The notes below the pieces were generated by a model, which was not told where the DNA came from, did not search any database, and was given only the letters and a program-made list of their open reading frames with translations. Both the position numbers and the translations under genes were made by a program. From Galdieria partita (taxonomy: Eukaryota > Rhodophyta > Bangiophyceae > Galdieriales > Galdieriaceae): 64,000 nucleotides of DNA. The DNA is taken from contig BQMJ01000053.1 of NCBI GenBank assembly GCA_025991245.1, forward strand, positions 1 to 64,000, read 5' to 3'. Shown piece after piece: positions 35,143-44,885 of this stretch; within the stretch, counting starts at the first letter, position 1; the number at the start of each line of letters is the position of its first letter.

Positions 35143-36070
35143 ATGATTCGTCCTAGACTTGAACGTGCAAAAAAGCAGAGACTTTATTTACTCGCAGTAA
35201 ATAGCAGTGAACAAGCAAGTCCTAGTTTTGCTATATTAGGTTCAACGGGGAACGTTTATACTGTTTGGTTTCAAGGTGGCCGTCCAAAATGCAACTGTAT
35301 CGACCATAGAGTGAGGTACAGAAATTGGTATTTACTTTTTATTTGTTCGTAACTCCCTTAATAGGAAAACTTTCTGTAAACACATAATATTTGTATTGTT
35401 GCGGATTCTCAAGGTTCCTGAGCAACAAATAGAAAAGCTGTGCAATAGTACTTTGAGCGAGTCCGAACTACAAGGTTTGGTTACAAACGTTACTGCCCAT
35501 GTTGAAGAACAATACCTTGCACCTCAAAATACATTAGAAGAATTCAAATCGATTGTTGGTGACGTCGGTGGTTCTCTTTCTTCTAGAAGAAAGCCTCTTG
35601 TTCCCCGGAGAGAAACAAACACGGAGTGTCCTATATGTTTTGAGAATTTTTCAACAGAACAAGATGCGGAACCTATCCTTTACTGTAAATGGGGTTGTGG
35701 CAATGCAGTACATAAAGATTGCTTTGACAAGTGGTCGTCTGCAAAGGTTGAAGCCGGCCAGGAAGTAACTTGTGTATATTGTCGAACACCGTGGGAGAGA
35801 AGTGAGGGTTCAAAGACTGAAAGCAGGCAGATTCTTTCTGGAAGAAGACTCATAAAACTGCGTAATCCATATGAGAGGGAAAATATCTTGATAGAGAGAA
35901 CTTTTTCTTCGAAGTCCTCTACGAAGAGTAGGAAGGGTTCCTCAGAGGTTCAAAGAAAGAAGAAATTTATCAAAGGCTGTTCAGAGAGCTCAAGAGGAAG
36001 TAGGCCGAATTTACGCAGAAGACTTGGCACTAAGAGTAAGAGAGGGGTCAACAAAGATAAACGGCGTTAA
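35143..36070 (+). CDS. SWIM and RING finger protein, putative E3 ubiquitin ligase
   Basis: Two exons, 35143-35315 and 35365-36070 (49-nt intron); 292 aa. The splice rebuilds a SWIM zinc finger CNCIDHRVRKTFCKH (CxC...CxH, residues about 51-65) in the usual FILGSTGNVYTVW context. A RING finger follows (about 148-200): ECPICFENF, then CKWGCGNAVHKDCFDKW and CVYCRTPW. SWIM plus RING is the ZSWIM2/MEKK1-type combination and suggests ubiquitin ligase activity. The C-terminal 70 residues are strongly basic (SRKGS, KRGVNKDKRR), suggesting nuclear location or nucleic-acid binding. Confidence 0.87.
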
Positions 36071-36715
36071 GTTTCTCGAATTTTATGGATTGTAGCAAAT
36101 CGTTGGGATGGAAACATAAATTTTCTAGTTACCAGAGAATGGCAACTGTAGAATTGTGGACATGACTGGAATAAGGATGAAGAATCTACAGAGAAAAGTT
36201 CACATGCCTTGAGAATCGTTATTGTAGATAGAAGCATTTAGAGAATGTCTTCAATGCTCGAATGTTCGCTTCTGTTTGCCGGTTGAGCTTTGTAGAGAAT
36301 AAATGGCCAGTGGAAAGTTGTTATTCTTATTATGGTTTAGCTGCCTTTGGAAGCTCGGTAGTTGACATAGGGAAGGTCACCTGAAAACCATTCCCTGCGA
36401 GCATTTTTGTTCTGGAAAGAGAACTTTCAAACAAGAACAATAGTAGAGTGTTTCTAACATCTCTTTATTCCGTAATTGTAAGAGGATATAATGAGCTATA
36501 GTTCTCAATATATTCATGCGAGTGTTTGTAGTCATGTTGATGTTTGATTTGCTTATGCAAATTTGTGAGAACGTCGAGGTGAAACTTTGTTCATCATAAA
36601 TGACCTTTGAATGGACGCAGAAGATGGATTGGTTAGGACCGAACAAAAGAACTCAAATCCTTAAAGAAACAGTCCTGAAAGTTTATTTAGAATACTGAGG
36701 CCTCAACTACTACCG
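36071..36715. other. Convergent spacer, no gene seen
   Basis: About 645 bp between the SWIM-RING gene and the SKA3-like gene. The minus-strand frame at 36377-36646 has no motif and biased composition; I treat it as chance. Confidence 0.5.
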
Positions 36716-37742
36716 CTATACTAGAACTAAATCGTCACCTTCTATGCGGAGGTATTTCAGCTGAACAAGAGCAAGACAATATAGCTTAAGTTTGCTGCTT
36801 GAGGCGTGAAAGATCTGTGCCAACTGAGTCTGAGTAAATCGCTTTGAGTTTCTAGCAGCAGATGCTTCAAGCAACAATTGCAATTTTTCAGATAGCTCTG
36901 TAACTGAAACACTATTTCTTACAAAGGGTGCAACAAGCTTCTCAAACTCCACATCTTGTATGCGTGCTTCTCTAGATGTTTCTGAGAGTCGGGATGGATA
37001 GTTACAAGACTCGGAATATTCAGAAGGCTCGGTTCGTGTTCCTCGAGAATAGAGTGGAGTTGCCAAACCTGCCTTGGAATTAGGAGATGACACGTTGAGT
37101 GCTTTGAGCGCTTCAAGAGAAGTTTCTGAAAGCCCTATCTGTTCCAACGTAGGTGCCTCCCACTCATCTAGACTGGACCTCGACTTTTCTTTCTTAAATG
37201 TTGAAAATGTTCTTTGTGTTTCTCCAGAGCAACTCAAGTTTCTCCGAGAAGAGTTGTTATTTCCGTTGTACACATCGAAAGAAGGATCTTCTATTCCACA
37301 CGATTCCAAGAGCAGATACAGTCTTTCTTGCTGTTTCTGCAAATATAAATATCCCTCCTGAATAGTTTTGTCTATTGTGGGTGTTTCTCTTACGAGGTTA
37401 AACATACTACAAAGCTTTAAATAAAGAGCTTGGGACTCGTTTACAAACTGGTTTGCTCTTGTATAAGCTTCTGAACTTGATACTTCAGAATATACTCCAC
37501 GCTTATTTTCCGTACAAGATAACAGTATAGTGATATCAGACTCAATGCCATGAAGGTATTCTTGCAGGCTGCCAAGTGCTATGCTACGCTTGTCACATCC
37601 GACCATAGCAAATTTAAATTTTGTCAAATTTATGTTGTTGAGGTCCTAACGGGTAGCTTCAGAAAGGTTATTTTACAAGCTCTGATATTGTCGTTGTCCT
37701 CTTCTAATTTCTCGCCATATATGACCCGTTCACAATCTACTT
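36716..37742 (-). CDS. SKA3-like kinetochore protein (divergent)
   Basis: The main exon runs from 36716 to about 37578-37606 (296 aa if started at the ATG at 37606). Upstream, about 37678-37742, is a coding-like exon LRREVDCERVIYGEKLEEDN that joins in phase through a roughly 98-nt intron to LGSLQEYLHGIESDITILLS. Together these match the SKA3 N-terminus (DCETARLQRALDGEES... LYDLHSEVQTLKDDVNILL in human). A coiled coil (LYLQKQQERLYLLLESCG), then APTLEQIGLSETSLEAL, like the SKA3 TPKLEHFGISEYT motif, and a helical C-terminus. SKA complexes couple kinetochores to microtubules. The 5' end and start codon are not resolved. Confidence 0.6.
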
Positions 37743-38447
37743 CCCTTCGTAAGTAGAGAATCAAAAGTAAATTTCAGTCCTTTCGAGTTAAGTCATTAGT
37801 TACATATAGTTCTACAATGAGTTCTTTCAGGTTTTTGTTATCTTTTGGGTCTCAATCTAACTTCACGTAAAGACTGTGAGAAGGACTGAGAAATGTGTTC
37901 TTTAATAAGTTAGATACTCTCCGAAGATCAGTTTATCTACCTAAAGAGTTCAATTCACAAATGCAAGCAGGACCTATAACTTCCACTTCAAAACGAAAGA
38001 CACGGTGCATAATAATAACAAGCTCTTTGCTTTAAGGAGGTCACTATGAGAAACGAGTAAACCTATATATAAACCTCGTTGAAGTTCGAATCAAAACTAC
38101 AATGCATGTGAAAAGGGGCAAAAAAGAAACCAATATGAAGACTTTCGGCAGCTACATTTGATATAGAAATACAATACAGTCCCAACTGGGGGACTCCGCC
38201 TTTTCTATATCATACATAGAACAACTTTCAACTATAAACATCTAACAAGTCTTATCAAGACTACTTGATAGAAGTTCGGTTGCTTTGTCTTCCTTGTACC
38301 GACCACAAGAAGCATAAATAGGTCCTAATAACTGAATATGAGGGCTGGGTAAAGCATTTGAGTAGAATCTAACATCCTTTAAGAGTATTCGGTCTATATT
38401 ATATGCTGAACGTCAAAAGGACTGGTAAAAGGCGAGTTTTGGACAAG
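37743..38447. other. Spacer with an open minus-strand frame
   Basis: Mostly featureless. A minus-strand frame at about 38242-38413 reads NALPSPHIQLLGPIYASCGR and ends with TAG at 38242. It looks coding, but no exon joins to it, and the plus-strand gene at 38448 lies immediately beyond. I leave it unassigned. Confidence 0.35.
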
Positions 38448-38683
38448 ATGCCATACTTGTATAATTTCCCGATCAACTACTCCAACAAGCCAACCAACAA
38501 CAGAAATATCTTCTTATGGAGACTTTTGTGAGTATTTGCAGACTTTATTTCATCTTTACACTGTTTTAAAGTTTGTTTCACAGAGTTTCTTATTACAAGT
38601 TTTCGCATTTCTATTATGGTCGCAAAGAACTATGGACTCAAGTCGTTTACTATCAATCAGATCAAATGTACTCAATACTTTAA
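38448..38683 (+). CDS. Small 59-aa protein, unidentified (possibly mitochondrial)
   Basis: Two exons, 38448-38527 and 38584-38683, with a 56-nt GT-AG intron (GTGAGT donor, TTTCACAG acceptor). The join is in frame and gives 60 codons including stop. The product starts MPYLYNFPINYSNKP and continues with LWRLLVSYYKFSHFYYGRKE and WTQVVYYQSDQMYSIL. The aromatic, basic, short form resembles small accessory subunits of respiratory complexes, but I cannot name it. Its stop is 5 bp from the stop of the convergent RFC5 gene. Confidence 0.6.
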
Positions 38684-38688
38684 AATCC

Positions 38689-39777
38689 TTACAGTGCAGC
38701 GTCTAAAACTTCCAATGTCTTCATCATTTGAAAGGCACCAATCAAGGAACAAAGGTTGAGTTGTTCAGAACAGCCAAAAGCAAGTTGATGCTCTATTTCT
38801 GCCAGTCTTTCTAACAAATATGTTTTTGAACGACGACACATATTTCTTGACAATATTCTTTTATGTATCTGGCGCAAGATATCGATCAGTGCAAATCCAC
38901 GTTCTGCTTTCATTTTCTTCAACTTTTCATAACAACTGACAAATTCATCTTCTTCAGTTAGCCAATGTAATATTTGTTCCATTTCCTCATTTGAAGGATT
39001 ACCAGTATTCTCATAAACAGTAGAACAAGTCACCTTTCCAGAAGAAAGAAAAGTGGATTGTAAAATATGAATACAACTACGCATGTCACCTTGAGATAAC
39101 TGAATGATGGTTTTCAAAGCATCTTTCTCTACAGGAACTCTAAAATATAAACTACATTTTGAACAAATACAAACTTCTCTCTACTTACCCTTCTTTCTCC
39201 GCAATTTGTTCCAATCTCAATCGAATATCTTCCTCCTTCAAAGGTCCAAATCGGAAACGTGTACACCGAGACTGTAAGGCTGGAATAATTTTGTTGGCAT
39301 AGTTGCATATGAGACAAAACCTTGTACTCGATGTGTACTTCTCCATAATACGACGGAGAGCCATTTGAGCAGCACTTGTCATAGCATCTGCTTCGTCTAA
39401 AATGACCAATTTTACTCCTGTAGAAAATACTCTCTGTGAGCTACAAAAGTCCTTGATCTCATTTCTCACTACGTCTATGCCTCGATCATCTGAAGCATTC
39501 AATTCGAGAACCATGGACTTCAAGTTGGTTCCATACATATGCTTTGCACAAGCCAATATAGTGGATGTTTTACCTGTTCCAGGAGGGCCATAAAAGAGCA
39601 TATGGGGAACACTATTAGAGTTTACAAAACGTAACACTAGACAACAGTTTATCCAATCAACACTCCATAAAACAGCTTACTCGTAACAATAATATCACGT
39701 TGTGACAAAACGTCTTCAAACGTCTTTGGTCGATATTTTTCTAACCACATAAGGTTGGCATCATCATCACTCGCCAT
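38689..39777 (-). CDS. RFC5: Replication factor C subunit 5 (small clamp-loader subunit)
   Basis: Three exons, 39681-39777, 39189-39636 and 38689-39139, with introns of 44 and 49 nt; 331 aa. Starts [17 protein letters not shown], the standard small-RFC opening. Walker [11 protein letters not shown] (residues 49-58), [11 protein letters not shown], Walker B LVILDEAD, the RFC arginine-finger SRC motif in [14 protein letters not shown], and a C-terminal collar domain. The sequence [19 protein letters not shown] and [10 protein letters not shown] point to the RFC5 (yeast Rfc3) branch. It loads PCNA at primer ends and works in checkpoint loaders. Confidence 0.95.
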
Positions 39778-39879
39778 TTTTATGAAACTATTTCATTATT
39801 CAAAATGCATAAACTTCATTTTATTACAAAAAACAGATCCAATGAACGACTATTAAAACGTCACTTGCAAAAAGAACAA

Positions 39880-40281
39880 CTAGTACTTTTGCCACTTTGG
39901 GTGATAGATAAACACTACACTGGGGTCTTCCACAACAGCTTGTAAGGAAAAATCTGTTGAATTTTGTGGTCGCGGTTTTCGAATCACGATGCTTCTCTTC
40001 TTTGAGATATGAATATTATAATATTTCATATTTTGTGAATACCTTGTTAAGCCAAGGTACATGAAAACGCCTCCAAAGAAGATCGGCAATAGAGCACCAA
40101 ATATGGGAAACATAACAGTTGCACCTTGAAAGGCTTTTCTGAAATTCAGCTGTAAATGCTCTCTTGGAACAACGGTTGCTATGGAAGACATATTATAATA
40201 CTTTGATGCTTCACAAGCAAACACAAGCCTCCCTCGAACTCCAACAGGGCGTGTCTCTCTTTGAAAATTAGCCAACTCCAT
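39880..40281 (-). CDS. Small single-spanning membrane protein, unidentified
   Basis: Single exon of 133 aa from the ATG at 40281. The first 40 residues contain arginines and few acids (possible organelle presequence, with VGVRGRLVFACEASKYY). One hydrophobic segment, ATVMFPIFGALLPIFFGGVF, spans about residues 68-92 and is followed by a basic tail with KKRSIVIRKPRP. It lies just upstream of a paired CCAATTGG motif in the spacer. No family recognised. Confidence 0.6.
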   Translation of the reverse strand: MELANFQRETRPVGVRGRLVFACEASKYYNMSSIATVVPREHLQLNFRKAFQGATVMFPIFGALLPIFFGGVFMYLGLTRYSQNMKYYNIHISKKRSIVIRKPRPQNSTDFSLQAVVEDPSVVFIYHPKWQKY

Positions 40282-41276
40282 CTTCCAAAAGCAGCAGTTT
40301 GGCAAGACTTTTCACTTTGGAAGCTATTCAAAGTTGGGTCTTCGTACAAAAAACAAAAAAGACACAGTTTCAACACTTGGCTACTTCTCGCGTGGTTATA
40401 ATATCGTTGCCAATTGGAGAAAGACCAATTGGCTATAATGACAACGTGTGCAACAATGTTTCTTAGTAAAAATGGCGCGTCGGTTCTTTAGCAAAACTTG
40501 AGGTCGACTACGAAAGGCACTTCAAAAAGAGTAGTAAGGACTGTGTATTCCTTGCTACTAGTTGCCCAGTGCAAGAGGAAGTTCGTTGACAGTAACGAGC
40601 AACCGAGTGTAAAACCACGCTTGGTTATGCTGGCTCCAACAACGGAACATATCAGTACAATATTCTCTAATGGCTTATCCTCCTGTTTCATATCTTTGGA
40701 ATCTTGGAAGTAACTTAGTCTTTTTGATCTCACCCAAACCTCACAACCTTCCGCGCACACTGTTTTGTTCACTCTTGACTCTAACGTTTGATAGTTGTGC
40801 TTTGAGGCTCTTTTGAGGACCAACTATCCACTTCTACTGAAGGGATGATAAGATTCCTTCCACTACTGTGTATACCGTTTATTCACAGTTTCGATTGAAT
40901 ACGTTTCACAGTGAACACAGAGAGCTAGCATCTGCCTCTAGCTGCAGTGGTATTTAGTTTGATAAGTCCTAACTTTCTATGTGACTGCTGTTATCCTTTC
41001 CCTGCCTATTTCGTGCCTTTTGATTTATCTTCTATGTTCTGGCATACTGTAGGGATTTGACATGTCTTCCGTATCTACTTTCTTTTGTCATATTATCTGT
41101 CCAAGTCAAGGAACTCTTCTTGAACTATGGGACACCAGCTTTGTTCTGAACGTGTTGCGAAGCCCTTGAAGATTCTTGCTTCGAGTCTTCAGGTTACAGC
41201 ACTCTTGTTACTTTTCAAAATAATGCGTATTTTTTGTATGTGAAACGATCACTGAAATGAACAGTTGCGAAGACTA
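40282..41276. other. Spacer with ambiguous small frames
   Basis: Near 40471-40700 all three plus frames and one minus frame contain coding-like phrases (for example EVDYERHFKKSSKDCVFLAT in +), but no splice scheme yields a convincing protein. A short plus frame at 41127 starts MGHQLCSERV, a possible myristoylation context, and cannot be extended with confidence. The rest appears to be promoter and UTR sequence. Confidence 0.35.
40410..40432. promoter_or_regulatory. Paired CCAATTGG palindromes
   Basis: CCAATTGG at 40410-40417 and again at 40425-40432, separated by 7 bases (AGAAAGA). Each is an 8-bp perfect palindrome containing a CCAAT core on both strands. They sit about 130 bp upstream of the minus-strand gene starting at 40281 and upstream of possible plus-strand starts. 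An NF-Y-like or other dimeric activator site is a reasonable guess. Confidence 0.45.
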
Positions 41277-41896
41277 CTAGAAACTATTTCTCACTCTCTC
41301 GAAAAAATCTTCCAATTCCTTTGCACTATCTATTTCCATACGTCTTCTGAAAGGCTAGAAGAACAAAGTGTCATTTGCTGATACTCAGTGTAACAGAACC
41401 TGATGGATAACAAACATACGTGAATTGTGATCTTTGAATAAAGCATGAAAACTGGAAGAAGTTTGGTGCGAGAAAAATGCTAGCATCTCATTCTCCATCT
41501 TTTTATCCAACCAGCAATCAGAGCGCACATGTGGATCGATTATGCTGAAGCTATTAAAAATTAGCCTATCGTGTTCTCGCTTGCTGCAGTAGGTTCATGG
41601 GTGACGACAGTGCTTCCAATATTTCTTTTGAGCTGTGACTACAGTTTAGGCGTTGTGGGCATTTGTAGTACGTACATAAAGACCAGAGCTGTTTATTTCA
41701 CTGAAAAGTAGGTAACAAAGAACTGAACCTGAGTTATATATTTGAACCCTGACAAAGGTTCAAAGCTACAGTCCCCTCTACTAACATTTACTCTGACTGT
41801 ATTGATAGCATAGTCGAAACCTATTTGAAGCTCTTTCACAGGTGGAAAAGATACTTTGAAAAACATAACCCAAGCGGTTGAGTGTTTGTTAAGCAT
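41277..41896 (-). CDS. Unidentified multi-exon gene
   Basis: The last two exons are well supported: 41400-41550 and 41277-41354 join in frame over a 45-nt intron and read WLDKKMENEMLAFFSHQTSS, ALFKDHNSRMFVIHQ and MEIDSAKELEDFFERVRNSF before TAG. At the 5' end an ATG at 41896 opens MLNKHSTAWVMFFKVSFPPV with a GTAAATG donor after NTVR; middle pieces such as QLKRNIGSTVVTHEPTAAS fit a further exon, but I could not close every junction. The start is 19 bp from that of the divergent MYB gene. Family not recognised. Confidence 0.5.
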
Positions 41897-41915
41897 TCGA
41901 ATTTGAAAGCCACAA

Positions 41916-43375
41916 ATGCTGTCTAGTAGAAGCCGAGTAAAGAAGAAACGAAGACAACAGTTAATAAAGGAAAATGCTTTCAGTCCTGAACAAGCACAGG
42001 AGGTAGAAGAAGTGAAGAGCAGCTTATCTACAGAGTCAATTCAGAACGACTTTGTCAAATCTTCAGACGTAGCAAGTAGTTGCTTTAAATTCAATGAAAA
42101 CGAATCGTTTGAAGTAGCAGGGATTCCCCAACTAGTATTTGAACAACAAAGAAAGCGAATTGAACAGTTGGAAAAAGACCTTAAAGAGACCAAAATAGAG
42201 ATAGAGAAATTGAGAATGTATAATAGACAACTGGCACTGGGCTTGACATCACTTCATAGACAGGGTATTAAGTGCCCTAATTGTTCAACGTTATCCTCAT
42301 CTTTCAGTAATTTTCAACCTGAAACGTCTGACCATCGAAGTAAGTGATACTTTTCCTCATTTATTGTTGAATACTAAGTGTCCTTTGATACTGGAACACA
42401 TTTAGTTGAAAAGTCTGTATTCGGTGACGTGATATCAACAAAAGCATCTGGACATACTCTAAATGATGATGAATGTACTCCAGCTTCAAATGTTCTAAAC
42501 CCAAGTCAGGAAGGAAGTCTGGAGGCAACGAGCAAAGTGGAAAGGAAGTCACAAAGTCGATACTGGACGGCTGATGAACATAAACGCTTTCTGGAAGGTC
42601 TTGCAAGGTTCGGTCACAAAGACATGAAGGCAATTGCGAGGTTTGTTGGAACGAGGAATGCCACGCAGGTGCGAACACATGCCCAGAAATACTACTTGAA
42701 ACTTGCGAGAGAGGCAGCAAAGAGACAAGCAATTCAATATAATCAACGTGCATCCATTTCGATACAGCAACAAGGGAGTGAGTATATCATTTACTCATTT
42801 TGAATAATAATGACAGGAATTTATAAGATACGGATCCAGTTTATGAGAATACAGATGCATCCTTGATAAGCATGAGATACAGAAATAGCGATGACCTTAG
42901 TTTCTCAGTAGACAGTTTTGAGTCGTCTATTTTAAATCCTCGAGGTTTATCATCGACACATTTGAATAAGGTTGACTTAAGAGATGAGAACGAAACCAGT
43001 TCAGATGGGATGTTCAAATCGGCGACTTTGCATAGGGCAAGTTTTGCTCAGGATTCAAGTATTGGAGAGTTCAGCACAACTTCAGAAGGACTTTCTGAAA
43101 GGATAAGTGTTTCTAATAATGATTTATCTCTAAATAGTTTTTACGATTTAGAAGGAACAGATATCGTGTCGGATAGGGAAGGAAATACTTGCATTAATGG
43201 ATGGCTACATAGAGATGGGAGTGGAACAGAAAGAAATGGTGATTATTGGAGTGCTAACTTAGGATCGTTTCCAATGGAAGATAGTGAACATTCATGGAAT
43301 ATTTTAGAGAAACTGCATGAGAAAGATTTCTCAAAAGTTGAAGATTTTAGAAAATTTCCTGAGAATACTATTTAG
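41916..43375 (+). CDS. MYB-related transcription factor, SHAQKYF type (CCA1-like)
   Basis: Three exons, 41916-42339, 42379-42777 and 42828-43375, introns of 39 and 50 nt; 456 aa. A basic N-terminus (RVKKKRRQQL) and a leucine-rich coiled coil (about residues 75-110, QQRKRIEQLEKDLKETKIE) precede one MYB repeat (about 200-250): YWTADEHKRFLEGLARFG, KDMKAIARFVGTRNATQVRT and THAQKYYLKL. The last is the SHAQK(Y/F)F signature of single-repeat MYBs, which in plants include circadian CCA1/LHY and I-box factors. The Ser-rich C-terminal half is probably a regulatory region. The coiled coil suggests dimer formation. Confidence 0.9.
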
Positions 43376-43574
43376 CTTATGTCGTCTTCGATAAACTCTA
43401 TGAACTTTGACAGTTGATAAGGTTCGGCAAATGCAGTTGTGAGAGCGGAGGAGAATGAAGTGGCTGAATGAGACCCCACCATTTCAGTTTGACTTGTTGA
43501 ATGAAAGAGTGAAGGTCAAATAATATTGCTCTTAGTAAAGCGTCGTTTATTATCTTAAGCCTAATATGGAGGAG

Positions 43575-44731
43575 TTATGGTTTATTCCCATGACCATCAA
43601 AATGATTTTTCCACGCTTTGTAGAGTATTTGTTGATATTTTGGTTCACGAACTCCCATACGTATATAATGTGGACATCCAAAAGAAGCACAATGTCGAAC
43701 AGGACATCCAACCGACAAAGCAACTGCTGCAGCTTGTTCTGCGATCGAAGCACTTCCACAATCCACAAATACCCACGGAACCCACAACGGTGAATGAGTA
43801 TTATACTTCCATCCCAACTCTTGAATAATGTTCTCCTGCTGTCGTTTCCATTCTGGCAATGTCTTCCATGTTTGGTGCATATACTCATCATCTGAACAGG
43901 CTGCAATCAAAAACTCCTGAGCTACAGTATTACATGACCATGGAATCTGTAACCTTTTTGCTTCTTTTATCCAGTCATGGCTACTAGCAACACTACCTAA
44001 ACGTATTCCTGGACACGACCACAGTTTCGTCCAAGAATGAATGACCACAAGCCGTCCTGGATAAGTATCTATCAACTCAAGAGCACTTTCCTTTCTCCAT
44101 TCGGGACCTTTAAAAGGCATGAAACTTTCATCTATAACAACAAGCCCATATTTGCTACTTTTCAAAATAGTCTCCAAATGTTCCAACGTCATGAAATCTC
44201 CAGTCGGACTATTGGGTCGAATAATGACAGTAACTCCAGAAACCTCTGGAGACTCAAAAGAGGAGAGGATCTCTCTTCCAGCAGCTTTTGCAGCTCTATA
44301 ATACTCCATATAGGATGCAATATACGGACCGGGACGAAAAGGACCCTTAGTACCTGGATATCAAAGACCAAAATTAAAAACGATTATGTATGCCTTGATT
44401 CGAGTTTCTTACCGCAACGCATAAATAGATCAATAAAGTCACTAGCGCCATTTCCCAAAAGCAGTCGCTGACTGTCCCACTGCATAAACTTTGCCAACTC
44501 TTTCGTAGCTTCGGCACAATCTGCTGGAGGATAGTGATGAATACTTGTTTCCAAAGCACGTTTCGCAGCTTCAACTGCCTTGATTGGTGCACCGAAAGCG
44601 TTAGTGGTAACAGAGAAGTCTTCGACAAACTTGTCTCCTAACGCTCTCCAGGTTTGACCCCCGTGTACTTGTTGTGTTTCAGTATCCCAGGAACTATTCA
44701 ACAGTTGTTTAGCAGTCTCAACTTGCATCAT
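43575..44731 (-). CDS. PLP-dependent aminotransferase, CobD/HisC-like
   Basis: Two exons, 44413-44731 and 43575-44353, with a 59-nt intron; 365 aa from ATG 44731 (the frame stays open upstream without an ATG). N-terminal VHGGQTW and FSVTTNAFG correspond to the HGG and DFSxNxNPxG motifs of CobD; then LLLGNGASDFIDL, IIRPNSPTGDFM (NPTG), VVIDESFMPF, and the PLP-lysine motif SWTKLWSCPGIRLGS. L-threonine-O-3-phosphate decarboxylase (CobD) makes the aminopropanol arm of cobalamin; HisC is the close alternative. A complete B12 pathway is not expected in a eukaryote, so this may be a repurposed, possibly transferred gene. Confidence 0.8.
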
Positions 44732-44885
44732 GGACGACGACAATTTCGTTTTGAATACGTTGCTGCAGTCCTTGACAGAGGTAATACATCCAAAAAAATG
44801 CAAACGTGCAAAACTTTATTTAAACAACAATATCATCAGAAAACCCATCTTGACACATAATAAAGAATCCAAACATGATACTATC

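Noticed and set aside
38390-38520. Minus frame reading EDISVVGWLVGVVDREIIQ
   Set aside because: Looks coding, but it is the antisense of exon 1 of the 59-aa plus-strand gene, whose splice phase and start codon are better supported.
40488-40823. Minus frame of 111 codons
   Set aside because: No ATG near the start, no domain, and competing frames on the other strand; not accepted.
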